Counted from the first letter of the stretch, positions 45,216 to 53,480 are shown. The stretch: 64,000 nt of DNA from Epilithonimonas lactis (GCF_900110605.1 NZ_FOFI01000002.1:62001-126000), one strand, 5' to 3'. Notes: generated by a model from the letters alone, not told the origin. Translations and numbers: made by a program.

Positions 45216-46376
45216 TTAGAGTCTTTTTCTCTTTCTTTTATTTTGAATTGGAATATCCTCAGCCTCATAATTGGTACTGTTATTACCGAATTGCAACAGA
45301 GAGAAGAGCTGATTTGTGATCTCAGTATCTTTAAAAATCTCATTGAAGGCTGAAAATGGAACCGTATTTTCCTGTGAAATTTTTTGTGCGATTTTTTCCA
45401 TTTCTGATATCAACTTTTGTCTATCTGTTCTATCCAGGTGTGGATTTCTAAATCTTGAAAATTTGATTTCCCTCTCAACAATATTAATAACAGAATCCAG
45501 ATATTTTTTCTTTTCAGAAGCAAAAACTGTCGGATTGGTCAATAGTACAGCGTTTTTGTTTTTGGATAGATGCACCTGTTTTTTTAAATCACCAACCTTT
45601 GTATTGAGCTCAGTAATTTGCTTCGACTTAGATTCCAACTCCGTTTTATTTTTTAGAAGTATGCTTTTGTATGTTCGAAATGCTTTTTCATAATTGTCAA
45701 TGGTCTTGTCAGTCTTAATTTTTTTAAAACCTAGAAAATCATTTTCCTTGACAACCAGCTCCTCCGATTTTGTAGAACCCATCTCAGATCTCATCGTTTC
45801 ATATCTTTCTTCCAACACTTTGAGATCTTCTTCTTTCTGCTGAATCTTAAACTCAATCGCTTCCAATCTTCCTCTGGAACCGGAAATACCTCTTTCCATA
45901 TTCAGGCATTCTGCTGTCAGATCCTGCATTTTTGAATAATGAAATGATTGGTGTTTAAGTGTTTTGCCAGTATTCAGATCCTGCCAGTCAGCTACCAAAT
46001 GAGCGTGGTAATTGGGTTTCCATTCTTTCGTATCTTTATCGGTATGCCCTTCATCTTTATGAATAGTAATTTGAAAAACACGGATGCTCAATTCTTCTTC
46101 CAGTCTCTTGGCTAGGTTTTGAAGCTCCAGCATCGTTGTATCTTCTTTGATCACGACAACCGCTTCCCGAACAGGCATTGCATTCTTCTGTAATTTTCTT
46201 CCTGACTTTTCTTTGCAATACGCTTCGATCTTTTGAATCCTGTCAGCTATTTTCTGTTCCATCCAATATTCATTCTTTGGCGTCAGATCTTTACGGATAT
46301 AATCGAAAGTTTTCTTCCTGAAATTATGGGTTTCAGAATCGGATTTAACTTCTTTGAAATTAATAGAAGTCTTCAT
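45216..46376 (-). CDS. MobV-like relaxase / mobilization protein
   Basis: A 386-residue protein. The N-terminal 150 residues hold the relaxase signatures: FQITIHKDEGH (His 106, Glu 109, His 111) and PNYHAHLVADW (HxH at 124 and 126), as in Pre/MobV enzymes that nick oriT. The conserved KMQDLTAECLNMERG helix follows. Residues 170-300 are strongly coiled-coil, and the C-terminus is basic (QNKRKRKRL). It would nick and lead a single strand for transfer through a helper secretion system. Confidence 0.85.
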   Translation of the reverse strand: MKTSINFKEVKSDSETHNFRKKTFDYIRKDLTPKNEYWMEQKIADRIQKIEAYCKEKSGRKLQKNAMPVREAVVVIKEDTTMLELQNLAKRLEEELSIRVFQITIHKDEGHTDKDTKEWKPNYHAHLVADWQDLNTGKTLKHQSFHYSKMQDLTAECLNMERGISGSRGRLEAIEFKIQQKEEDLKVLEERYETMRSEMGSTKSEELVVKENDFLGFKKIKTDKTIDNYEKAFRTYKSILLKNKTELESKSKQITELNTKVGDLKKQVHLSKNKNAVLLTNPTVFASEKKKYLDSVINIVEREIKFSRFRNPHLDRTDRQKLISEMEKIAQKISQENTVPFSAFNEIFKDTEITNQLFSLLQFGNNSTNYEAEDIPIQNKRKRKRL

Positions 46377-46439
46377 TGCTTTTACATCTTTGTTGTTTTA
46401 CAGTTTTATGCTTTTATTTCTTTGTTTGAAGTTGTTGTA

Positions 46440-46640
46440 GTTATATTACTCAGCTTTACATTTTACCTGTGTTTATTTTACACAACTTCCATTAGAATGA
46501 TCTAGGTCTTTTTTACACAGGTTCAATAAGCTAACCTGATATTATTTTACTCAGGTTAAGCCTCGCAGAGCGTCTTAGAAACTTTGTTGGGAGGCACGAC
46601 CTTCAAAGTTGCGAATGCGCTCCTAACTTCTGCGTGTAGT
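46440..46640. other. Inverted-repeat region upstream of the relaxase gene, possible oriT
   Basis: Non-coding region between the relaxase and primase genes. ACCTGTGT (46465-46472) is complementary to ACACAGGT (46515-46522). CAGGTT (46518-46523) pairs with AACCTG (46533-46538), which pairs again with CAGGTT (46552-46557). TTTTAC precedes several copies. A GGAG/CTCC flanked block follows at 46590-46623. The place next to the relaxase and the nested palindromes suggest oriT or relaxase promoter control; the nick site is not identified. Confidence 0.5.
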
Positions 46641-46664
46641 TGGTAAAAAATACAGCACGCTTGA

Positions 46665-47648
46665 TCACCGTTTCCTTTTAAATCCATTTGATCTTTTGAT
46701 CTCCTGCCCCTGATTTCTAACTTCTTGTTTATCCTGTACTGGAAATTTTTCAGATTGTTCAGCTGCCTTATTTGATAGATTATTTTTCATTCTGTGTATC
46801 AAAAATTCGTTGAGATCTTTATGGTTTGAATAGATACCTGAATGGTCTTTTGCTTCCGGAAAAGATCTTATAATCTCAGATCTGCATTTAATTCCCGCAG
46901 TATCGTTGTCCAGAAAAAGATGGATATCAGGATAGTTTTTCAGATGTTCTAAGGATTTATTTAAAAGAGCAATGGAATTCATCACAAGAATATCTCCTGC
47001 AAAAGACTTTTGCAATTCAATAAAAGACAGTGCATCCATAAAACCTTCAAAAACCGCTACACCTTTGACATCTCTATCTTGAATATTTGATATATTCTGA
47101 CCATTGCTGCTGAGATTTATTAGTGAACAATCCTTTTTCAATAATGAACTTTTGTAAAAAGCATTACGCAATTCAAAACCGCCAGATAAGTTCTCAAAAC
47201 CAATGGCGTAGAGTTTCTTGCTTCCTATGGTAAATCGTACTTCTTTTATGTAATCATAGACTTTAGGACTTAATGCTCGTCCCTTCAAATATTGTTTCAG
47301 GTTAAGATTCTGGAGATCGAGTATTTCATCGATTTTGTAATTTGGTTCAAGCTTTTTGATCTGTTGTTGCTGATGAAAAGAAGAAAAATTTTGCTTCGCT
47401 GCCCAATCCAGAACTTCATTGACCGAAGTGTTCAAATATTTTTTCATAAAATCGGTGTTGTTACCACCTAGACCCTCTGAGTGAAGATACCAGGCATTGA
47501 TTCTTTTATCCAATTTAAAAGAGGCTTGGGATTCGCTGGCAAAGGGGTTGAGATACCAAGCTTCTTTTTCATTTTGTTTAGTTGGAAGGTGTCCGAGAGA
47601 AAGGAGGACTTCTTCCAACGATATGCTGTTGAATTGATTGCAGTTCAT
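46665..47648 (-). CDS. Toprim domain DNA primase-like protein
   Basis: A 327-residue protein. The N-terminal 90 residues resemble a CHC2-type primase zinc-finger region, but lack the usual cysteines (LPTKQNEKEAWYLNPFASES, NAWYLHSEGLGGNNTDF). The Toprim domain follows, with GVAVFEGFMDALSF (catalytic Glu) and HLFLDNDTAGIKC (DxD). This layout is common in mobile elements of Bacteroidetes. It likely primes replication after transfer, together with the primase-helicase encoded upstream. The tail is basic (KRSNGFKRKR). Confidence 0.85.
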   Translation of the reverse strand: MNCNQFNSISLEEVLLSLGHLPTKQNEKEAWYLNPFASESQASFKLDKRINAWYLHSEGLGGNNTDFMKKYLNTSVNEVLDWAAKQNFSSFHQQQQIKKLEPNYKIDEILDLQNLNLKQYLKGRALSPKVYDYIKEVRFTIGSKKLYAIGFENLSGGFELRNAFYKSSLLKKDCSLINLSSNGQNISNIQDRDVKGVAVFEGFMDALSFIELQKSFAGDILVMNSIALLNKSLEHLKNYPDIHLFLDNDTAGIKCRSEIIRSFPEAKDHSGIYSNHKDLNEFLIHRMKNNLSNKAAEQSEKFPVQDKQEVRNQGQEIKRSNGFKRKR

Positions 47649-47740
47649 TTTTTTTTGATTTTTATTGTTTTTAGTAATACTCAGTCTGCATCCTGTTGTT
47701 GATAGTGGATGAGTTTGTTTTTAAGTAATTTTTGATGAAT

Positions 47741-47885
47741 TGATGAGAAATTCCTATAAGGGACTGATTAATAATAAATTAAAGTCTCATCAAAGTCTCA
47801 TCATCTCATCAAATATGAAATATTCTTCTCATCATCCTCTCATCAAAAACCAAGGTTGAAAAATTTGATGAGGCTTTTGATGAGA
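47741..47885. repeat. Iteron-like cluster of TCTCATCA
   Basis: Five exact direct copies start at 47785, 47796, 47804, 47827 and 47838. Exact inverted copies (TGATGAGA) lie at 47741 and 47878 and a near copy at 47866. Two neighbouring pairs are 11 bases apart, about one helical turn. The cluster lies in the gap between the primase and primase-helicase genes. It resembles an iteron origin or an operator array for the replication genes. Confidence 0.8.
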
Positions 47886-47916
47886 TGTAACTAATTGATT
47901 TTAATTTAATTACCAA

Positions 47917-49155
47917 TTAATTCATCATTTCATCAAATCTTTGAAGAATAAAATTCCTTTCAACTGTAAAATAACGCCCTGTTTTGTTCTGTTGGAAAAA
48001 ACTTAAACCATAATCGAGGTCGTATTTGATATAGGACAAAGAATTACTTTGAGGTTCGAGTTTCCAGTTCTCTTTCAAGATTTTTCGGACATCATTTACC
48101 GTCCAATATTGTTTGCTGAACATCTTGCCGAGCATATTGAAAATATCCTGAGGAATACAATGGATCTTGCAATCTTCATTACTTTCGAAAAACTCATATA
48201 AAAGCTCGATGATCTTGGATTCCAGTTTATTGTTGTTCTTCCAAACCAATCTTTGGAGAGCCTTTGTTCTGATCTGTGAATCCGTGAACCACATCCTTGT
48301 CTGCTTACGACTGTGGAAAGGTCTTTGCATTAAGTATCGAAGAAAATAAGGAATCTCTCTGTTGAGATTTTTTAGAAATTCGGTGTTCTCGCTTTTGATT
48401 GATCTAACTTTGATAATCCAGAACCGAATTTCATTTTCATCGATCTGAATGAAGTTGTCTTCATTATTGGAACAGAGAATGAATTTGCCAAAGAATTCTA
48501 CCTCTTCACGGTCTTTTCCTTTGGCTTCCTTCTTGTCTTTGTCGGTGGTGGAAAGGTATTTTAAGCGTTCCGTAATTTCCTTTTTGTCGAAGAATACTTC
48601 ATCAATAGCTACTATCAGCATCGAAGTCCAATCTGAATTAAACTGACTGCTGAATGAGTCTCCTTTGATGTAGGTCATATTTAATCCAAAGATGGATTTC
48701 AGCCATTTGATGAAAGTAGATTTTCCAGTGGATCTTTCTTTACTTACCAAGCAGAGAATCGGAAGTATCTGTGTTGGATATTCGAGCAATATCTTGATGT
48801 AATCTAAACCTAACTCCAATTGCTCTCCGAAAATATGTTCCATAAATTTTAGTGAGAATGGAATTTTGTTTTCTAAAGTTTCAGGACTTATACTTTCATT
48901 GATTGGTTGATAAGGAATCTCATTGTAAATATTATAGAATCCGTCGATAATCTGCTTATAGTTAAGATGAGAAGGAATACAGCAGAACCCATCATACTTT
49001 GAAACTTTAGAAACGTAGATTTTTCCGTGGTCGCCAATTATCGTTTCACGGTTCCAGCGCACCAAAATTGAAATCTTGTCTCCTGAGATCAATGGCTTCT
49101 CAATAGTTTTATAATAGGTTGTGCCTACTCTGAGATATGGGATTTTTTCACTCAT
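47917..49155 (-). CDS. Primase-helicase family ATPase (mobile-element replication)
   Basis: A 412-residue P-loop ATPase with Walker A LVSKERSTGKSTF (about 137-147), Walker B MLIVAIDEVFF (Asp 185, Glu 186) and a sensor-like FILCSNNEDN. The C-terminus from 310 looks like a winged helix. This matches the DUF5906-type primase-helicase of islands and phages, a superfamily 3-like helicase. It would unwind DNA for replication of the excised element. The iteron cluster lies just downstream of its stop. Confidence 0.85.
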   Translation of the reverse strand: MSEKIPYLRVGTTYYKTIEKPLISGDKISILVRWNRETIIGDHGKIYVSKVSKYDGFCCIPSHLNYKQIIDGFYNIYNEIPYQPINESISPETLENKIPFSLKFMEHIFGEQLELGLDYIKILLEYPTQILPILCLVSKERSTGKSTFIKWLKSIFGLNMTYIKGDSFSSQFNSDWTSMLIVAIDEVFFDKKEITERLKYLSTTDKDKKEAKGKDREEVEFFGKFILCSNNEDNFIQIDENEIRFWIIKVRSIKSENTEFLKNLNREIPYFLRYLMQRPFHSRKQTRMWFTDSQIRTKALQRLVWKNNNKLESKIIELLYEFFESNEDCKIHCIPQDIFNMLGKMFSKQYWTVNDVRKILKENWKLEPQSNSLSYIKYDLDYGLSFFQQNKTGRYFTVERNFILQRFDEMMN

Positions 49156-49229
49156 ATTTTAAAGGTTTGATTCTGTACAGGAAGTTGTACAGAAAGGTGA
49201 ATTAGAATGCTTGATAAATAAAGCCTTAT

Positions 49230-49508
49230 TTATCTTCTGTACTTAAGCGATTTGACTTCGTTTAAAGCATCCATCAGATCAAAATGATTGACCCTGTAGA
49301 ATCTTCCGATTTGTTCCGCTTTAATGTTACCTTTTAAAATGTGTGAGCGTACGGTTTGATAATCGAGTTTTAGAATTTCTGAGCACTCTTTGATAGAGTA
49401 TAGTTTCTTTTTCAACTCAACTTCAGGTTCTTTTTTGAGAGAATAAAGTAAGTCTTTCACTTCCCCTAATTCGTCAAGAATGGTTTGGAATGGATTTGTT
49501 GTCTGCAT
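49230..49508 (-). CDS. Helix-turn-helix DNA-binding protein (excisionase-like)
   Basis: A 92-residue protein. An N-terminal helical segment (about 1-34) precedes a winged-helix domain of the MerR/excisionase type: LYSIKECSEILKLDYQTVRS followed by ILKGNIKAEQIGRFYRVNHFDLMDAL. Proteins of this form next to replication genes of islands act as excisionase or as regulators of the replication genes. It is 74 bases upstream of the primase-helicase in the same direction. Confidence 0.85.
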   Translation of the reverse strand: MQTTNPFQTILDELGEVKDLLYSLKKEPEVELKKKLYSIKECSEILKLDYQTVRSHILKGNIKAEQIGRFYRVNHFDLMDALNEVKSLKYRR

Positions 49509-49770
49509 AATCTGTGATATTTAATTGCAGACAAAATTGTATGATTTGAATAACTAACGATGCAATTCTACTCAATTGCGTAAAGTTTAATAATTGATAT
49601 TAAATAAGTTAAATAGTCCCATTATATTTACATACTTCAAAACTCAGTCGCAAATTGATCACATGTGGAATAAGAACTATTTAAACAACTCTCAGTCTAC
49701 CATCAGCACTAGTATAAATTGGATTAAGAACAATCCTTTCTTATGAAAATCTATTTTTATTATTATAATT

Positions 49771-49778
49771 TAAATTTG
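49771..49778 (+). promoter_or_regulatory. Candidate -7 promoter element before the XRE remnant
   Basis: TAAATTTG matches TAnnTTTG and lies about 25 bases before the first recognisable codons of the broken regulator gene at 49795. Confidence 0.45.
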
Positions 49779-49794
49779 TTACTGTTAAAGCAGT

Positions 49795-50160
49795 AAGATA
49801 AATATTGCAAACAATACAAAAGCTATTAGAGAACGCAAACGAATGTCGCAGAACGAACTTTTTTTCCAATGTCGCATTTAGCGCACCGATGTAAAGCCGC
49901 AAAGAAACTGGCAAGGCAGATCCATCTTTCTTAATTTGAAAAAATCGCACAAGATCTTAGTGTAAAACTGTCTGATTTTTTCGATACAGAAAATAATGCG
50001 GAAAATATTAATTCTCTGGATGGATCTGTGATAGAAAAAGTAAAAATGATTGATGCTCTTGACCAAGAGGAATAGAAACCATCTTTAGAACCGTAGATGC
50101 TTTGATAAGAAAGAAAAGAATAAAGGATGCACTTCTAATGTACTAAAGTATGTACAATAA
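49795..50160 (+). pseudogene. XRE/Cro-C1 HTH regulator, broken by frameshifts
   Basis: Three pieces in different frames add up to a typical XRE protein: KAIRERKRMSQNELFFQC, then IAQDLSVKLSDFFDTENNAE through VEKV-type VIEKVKMIDALDQEE, then IFRTVDALIRKKRIKDALL and VLKYVQ at the stop. Breaks are an in-frame stop after the first HTH helices, six A where seven are needed near 49936, a stop after DQEE and another shift near 50140. It has decayed too far to be made as one protein. It is the likely former repressor of island 1. Confidence 0.8.
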
Positions 50161-50196
50161 TAAATAAGCCAACTGAATTGAGTTGGCTTATTTATT
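50161..50196. terminator. Strong bidirectional terminator
   Basis: AAATAAGCCAACT and AGTTGGCTTATTT form a perfect 13-bp stem with the loop GAATTG, flanked by A and T runs. It lies between the XRE remnant and the convergent gene at 50215. Confidence 0.85.
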
Positions 50197-50214
50197 TAAA
50201 TCTGATTTTTATTT

Positions 50215-50493
50215 CTATTTTTTTATTCTATTCATAAAAGGAAAAGTTTCGTTGTATTCTACCAAAACAGTATCACCGACTTTATATTTTTCATCGTAAC
50301 TTGGATTAGAATAATCTTTACCATTTATTGAAAACTTATAATAATAATTAAATGCACCTGTTATGAAACCTCTCCTTAATGCATCTTTTTCTTTTACAAC
50401 TAATCCGTATGTCGTTTGTGTTGAAACAACAGATAATATAGGCCTAAATATTAATACATTTCTATTAAGAAAAATAATTATTAGGAAAATCAA
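50215..50493 (-). CDS. Membrane-anchored small protein, probable N-terminal frameshift
   Basis: The 92-residue frame has an N-terminal membrane helix (MIFLIIIFLNRNVLIF) and a beta-rich outer part with KFSINGKDYSNPSYDEKYKVG and DTVLVEYNETFPFMNRIKK. The second half resembles DUF3592-like proteins. Its only in-frame start is a TTG at 50493. An ATG at 50519 (MNKK) would give a normal signal anchor if the seven-A run at 50507-50513 had eight A. The protein is either frameshifted or made from the TTG. Confidence 0.6.
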   Translation of the reverse strand: MIFLIIIFLNRNVLIFRPILSVVSTQTTYGLVVKEKDALRRGFITGAFNYYYKFSINGKDYSNPSYDEKYKVGDTVLVEYNETFPFMNRIKK

Positions 50494-50540
50494 AACTAAA
50501 AGATTCTTTTTTTATTCATTTGTTTTATCTTTTAATTTAT

Positions 50541-50654
50541 CTACATTAGAAAATCCTGTGTGGAGGACTTGATGTCTTTCTGCCATACCACTTGCTGTGC
50601 AGATATACCTGCGGCAGTATATAGAAATACCGCACTCATGTAGAGTTTTTTCAC
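50541..50654 (-). pseudogene. 5' fragment of an exported protein gene
   Basis: A GTG start, a signal peptide (KKLYMSAVFLYTAAGISAQ) and VVWQKDIKSSTQDFL, then a stop. This opening matches, as I recall, the start of large exported proteins found beside Rhs-type genes in Chryseobacterium. Only 37 residues remain. It is a relic left by rearrangement inside island 1. Confidence 0.55.
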
Positions 50655-51050
50655 GATTTTAGTTTAATTTAATAATGTGCGAATTTAATTTTTTAACAAA
50701 ATTTATCTCTTCATTACAGAGAATTAATATGAATATTATCATATCATTGTGACAAATTTATACAGCCATAACGACAAATCTTGACGTATAATAAAAAAAT
50801 TGCAAAATGAAAGATTATGAAATAGAAGATATTAAATGACAAAAAACAAATATGAATTTAATGTAGATTAAATTTCTAGTTAGATCATGAAAGAATTTGA
50901 GATAAAAGCAAAAAATGAATACCGAAAATCATATTATTCTAAAAAATAGAACAAAAGAAAACTTGATTCTAACTCCCTCTTGAATATACGATTTCCTTGA
51001 CTAACATCGCTCACAGATAAATAATAACACAATCAATAAATTACTGATTC
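50655..51050. other. AT-rich gap without a recognisable gene
   Basis: About 400 bases. One CAAATTTA (50753-50760) reads TAAATTTG on the minus strand and could be an old promoter for the exported-protein fragment. Short frames are interrupted by stops in all phases. No hairpin of note was seen. Confidence 0.5.
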
Positions 51051-51785
51051 CTAAATATTTATATTAAACAACTTAGATAATTCTTGATAAATAATTTCTT
51101 CAAAGTCACTTGGTTTGACTGTAATTGCTCTTGAAAATGTTCCTTTATCAAATTTGGTATTATATTCGTTTTCCATAGCCTCAATAATTGTGGTATCTTG
51201 AAAATCTGGATTAATGATGTGATTGTCTTTTAGAAAACGGTGAATTCTTATAAATGATGATTTTTGATCTACCATCAAATTGTGATTTTCATCGATGAAT
51301 TTTTTGCCTTTTAAAAATCCGATGAAAATTTTAGAACTTTTATCACCAATCATAATATCTGATAAGCAAATTTCCCTATTAGTTTTACTTTCTAAGACGA
51401 AATAGAGAAAAAGTGTAGTTTCGGCACCATTTAAAAAATTCCCCTGCAACTTCATCAGATTACTTGAGCTTAGAAGACTTGTAGATTCTTTTTTGTATTG
51501 ATCTAAACAATAACGAATCTTCTCTTCAAAATTATGATTTCTTGATGTATCAATATCTTTGAAATGGAAGCTAAAAAAATTCTCTAAATTTTCATATTTA
51601 ATCAAAAACTCATTCCTCAATTTTTCATTGAGAGCGATTTTAGAGGATTTTTGTTTGGCTTTTTCAATTCTTCTCTGTAACAGCTTCTGAATTTTGTGTC
51701 CTCTCATCCAGTAATATATCATCATAGGATAGCCTACAAATTCTTCCCAAAAATTCCAACGTCCGTAAAGCTTTTTTTTATCCAT
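51051..51785 (-). CDS. Unknown island protein next to the integrase
   Basis: A 244-residue protein, Lys-rich and largely helical. After an aromatic N-terminus (WNFWEEFVGYPMMIYYWMRG) comes a basic helix (KIQKLLQRRIEKAKQKSSK) and a long hydrophilic region without cysteine pairs. The region 180-244 (FIRIHRFLKDNHII, GTFSRAITVKPSDFEE) looks compact. It is not a family I recognise. It starts 15 bases after the integrase stop and is probably co-transcribed with it, so a role in excision control is possible but unproven. Confidence 0.7.
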   Translation of the reverse strand: MDKKKLYGRWNFWEEFVGYPMMIYYWMRGHKIQKLLQRRIEKAKQKSSKIALNEKLRNEFLIKYENLENFFSFHFKDIDTSRNHNFEEKIRYCLDQYKKESTSLLSSSNLMKLQGNFLNGAETTLFLYFVLESKTNREICLSDIMIGDKSSKIFIGFLKGKKFIDENHNLMVDQKSSFIRIHRFLKDNHIINPDFQDTTIIEAMENEYNTKFDKGTFSRAITVKPSDFEEIIYQELSKLFNINI

Positions 51786-51800
51786 AATCTAAATTAGTGA

Positions 51801-53042
51801 TTATTGAAAAACCTCATTCATATAGTTGATCTTATCATCTTCGCTAGGTCTGTAATAAGCATTAAAGACCTCCAAACTAGTATGACCAGTATAACTCATA
51901 ATTACTTTATCCGGAACTCGTTTGTTCTTCATTATCGTGATGAAACTTCTTCTTGCTGTATGTGAAGAAATTCTTGTCCAAAATTCAGCTTTTTGATCAA
52001 CCAGTTCATCGCCATATTTCATAGTCTTCTTTATTTCATCAGTAAACTCTAGCTTTTTAAAAACCTCCTTAATATACTCATTCATCTTCTGATTTGTGAT
52101 ACTAGGCAGGTTATAATCATACTTTTCGAGTATTGATTTAGAAATACTGTTTAAAGGAATTGCTAGGTTTTTAGATTTACTTTTTAAATCGATAACTCGT
52201 ATGAAATTACCATCAACATCACTTTTTGAAATCGTGCTATAATTGCCAAACCTCATTCCTGTAGTGCATCCAAAAACAAAAAGGTCACGTACCCTTTCCA
52301 ATCTTTTGTTATCACTGAAGTCATAATTGTATATGAGCTCAACTTGTTCATAATTTAAAGCTATTTCATCAGTTGTGAATTTCGCAGGTTTTTTAAAAGT
52401 AATAAAATTGTTATTGTACGTATATTTTTTATTGAGAGCCCAAAGAAGGAAAGTTTTAAGCAAACCGACATTTCTATGTAATGTATTTGCAGAATGCTTT
52501 TTTTCTTCAATACAATACTTTAAAAACCTATTGTAAAGTTTATCATCAAATTTTCCCAGAGTAATCTTAACTTTACAATTGCTCTCAAAATCTTCTAGGA
52601 GATTCTTATTGCATTTGTAACGCTTTAAAGTAGAATTTGAAATTGAATTCCCAGTATAGTCATTTTCTTTCTCATCTAAAAACTCCTGATAAATTCTAAA
52701 GAAATCACTTTTAACAGTAATTTTTTTGAACTTTTCATCAAATCTTTGTTTAAGAATATCGACGGTAAGTTCTTCATTTATGTTCTTATATCGATTAACG
52801 ATCTCTGTAAAGAAACTGCTGTATCGATTTAATTGCATTTTGACGCTTCGATGAATTTCTGCCCTTTTAGTCCTTCCGTTTATGTCATTTGGTTGTCTGC
52901 CCTCAAAATCCCATTCGCTTGGTTTTATTTTCTCACCCGTAGAATAGATGAAATTCTTATTTTCATTGTTGAAAAAAGAACGAAAATAAATCAGAGATTC
53001 TTTTGTACCATTGGGTTGCTTGAGCTTGAAAGTATAATTCAT
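51801..53042 (-). CDS. Tyrosine site-specific integrase of island 1
   Basis: A 413-residue recombinase with the Bacteroidetes arrangement: an N-terminal arm-binding domain (KIKPSEWDFEGRQPND), a SAM-like core-binding domain (about 110-210) and a catalytic domain. Catalytic residues are Arg in GCTTGMRFGNY, HxxR in SSHTARRSF (His 361, Arg 364), His 387 in YTGHTS and Tyr 396 in FNAYY. It should join and excise the element at the 3' end of ssrA. Repeats before its start (53044-53067) recur near attL. Confidence 0.95.
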   Translation of the reverse strand: MNYTFKLKQPNGTKESLIYFRSFFNNENKNFIYSTGEKIKPSEWDFEGRQPNDINGRTKRAEIHRSVKMQLNRYSSFFTEIVNRYKNINEELTVDILKQRFDEKFKKITVKSDFFRIYQEFLDEKENDYTGNSISNSTLKRYKCNKNLLEDFESNCKVKITLGKFDDKLYNRFLKYCIEEKKHSANTLHRNVGLLKTFLLWALNKKYTYNNNFITFKKPAKFTTDEIALNYEQVELIYNYDFSDNKRLERVRDLFVFGCTTGMRFGNYSTISKSDVDGNFIRVIDLKSKSKNLAIPLNSISKSILEKYDYNLPSITNQKMNEYIKEVFKKLEFTDEIKKTMKYGDELVDQKAEFWTRISSHTARRSFITIMKNKRVPDKVIMSYTGHTSLEVFNAYYRPSEDDKINYMNEVFQ

Positions 53043-53043
53043 C

Positions 53044-53067
53044 AGGTGCCAGTTTAGGTGCTACTTC
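53044..53067. repeat. Tandem 12-bp repeats near the right end of island 1
   Basis: AGGTGCCAGTTT followed by AGGTGCTACTTC, related to the AGGTGCTAGTTT pair at 41733-41756 and in the same orientation. The first overlaps the integrase translation start region. They may be integrase arm sites and also allow autoregulation. Confidence 0.65.
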
Positions 53068-53182
53068 TTCTATATTTAGACATAAAAACTAAGTATATTA
53101 GCTTATATAAATATAGTTAAAATACTGATAAATAGACACATTATATATTTTAAATTATGTTAAAACATAATAGGTTCAAAAA

Positions 53183-53195
53183 CCTCCAACTCCAC
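53183..53195. repeat. Middle attachment core between the islands
   Basis: CCTCCAACTCCAC, identical to the last 13 bases of the ssrA core. The preceding bases AGGTTCAAAAA are a diverged version of the tmRNA T-loop GGGTTCGAATC. Confidence 0.85.
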
Positions 53196-53207
53196 ACCCC
53201 ACACAAC

Positions 53208-53235
53208 AAAGGCACTCTTTCAAGTGCCTTTTTTT
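53208..53235 (+). terminator. Terminator just right of the middle core
   Basis: AAAGGCACT and AGTGCCTTT form a 9-bp stem with a 6-base loop followed by a T run. The place, 12 bases past the attachment core, is where an ssrA terminator would be before island 1 arrived. Confidence 0.8.
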
Positions 53236-53351
53236 ATTTATTTTTCATTTCAAAAAACAACATCAACTACCTGTTAATCAGCATCAATACAGTGGTTTAT
53301 TGTTGTATAATATTTGCTTCCGTTTAAAGAAATCCTCGTAGATTACATAAT

Positions 53352-53429
53352 ATGGACAAAAACCTTCAAGAAATGAATTCCAAAATGAAAAATGGATTAG
53401 CTGCAATTAGGGCAGCTGGGATGATTTAA
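53352..53429 (+). CDS. Possible 25-residue peptide
   Basis: ATG-initiated frame MDKNLQEMNSKMKNGL and a short Ala-rich end, followed 22 bases later by a terminator. No ribosome binding site or relative is known to me, so this may be chance or the remnant of a longer gene. Confidence 0.25.
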   Translation: MDKNLQEMNSKMKNGLAAIRAAGMI

Positions 53430-53450
53430 GGTTGCATCTTAGGAAAATAA

Positions 53451-53480
53451 AAAAAACCTCTCAGAAATGGGAGGTTTTAT
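53451..53480 (+). terminator. Terminator
   Basis: AAAACCTC and GAGGTTTT form a stem extended by weaker pairs toward the loop, with T on the right. It follows the possible small peptide frame. Confidence 0.65.

Larger units (their letters stand above)
41675..53195. mobile_element. Island 1: ssrA-integrated mobilizable element
   Basis: About 11.5 kb bounded by CCTCCAACTCCAC repeats, the left one inside tmRNA. A tyrosine integrase lies at the right end with its start 140 bases from the boundary. Between are a MobV-like relaxase, a Toprim primase, a primase-helicase, an HTH protein, an iteron cluster and a possible oriT, but no type IV secretion genes. The cargo near the left end is a TonB-like protein, an AraC regulator and an SDR. 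This gene set fits an integrative mobilizable element that needs a helper for transfer. Confidence 0.85.

Noticed and set aside
47741-47885. CRISPR array from the TCTCATCA copies
   Set aside because: Units are 8 bases with variable spacing and both orientations; this is iteron-like, and no cas genes are in the window.
49741-50066. Minus-strand frames of about 60-70 residues opposite the XRE remnant
   Set aside because: The plus strand carries a recognisable, broken HTH gene; the minus-strand frames have no motif and look like shadows.
53161-53200. A tRNA gene at the CCTCCAACTCCAC repeat
   Set aside because: Only the 3' acceptor and part of a T-loop are matched; no D-arm or anticodon arm is upstream. 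It is an attachment remnant of ssrA.
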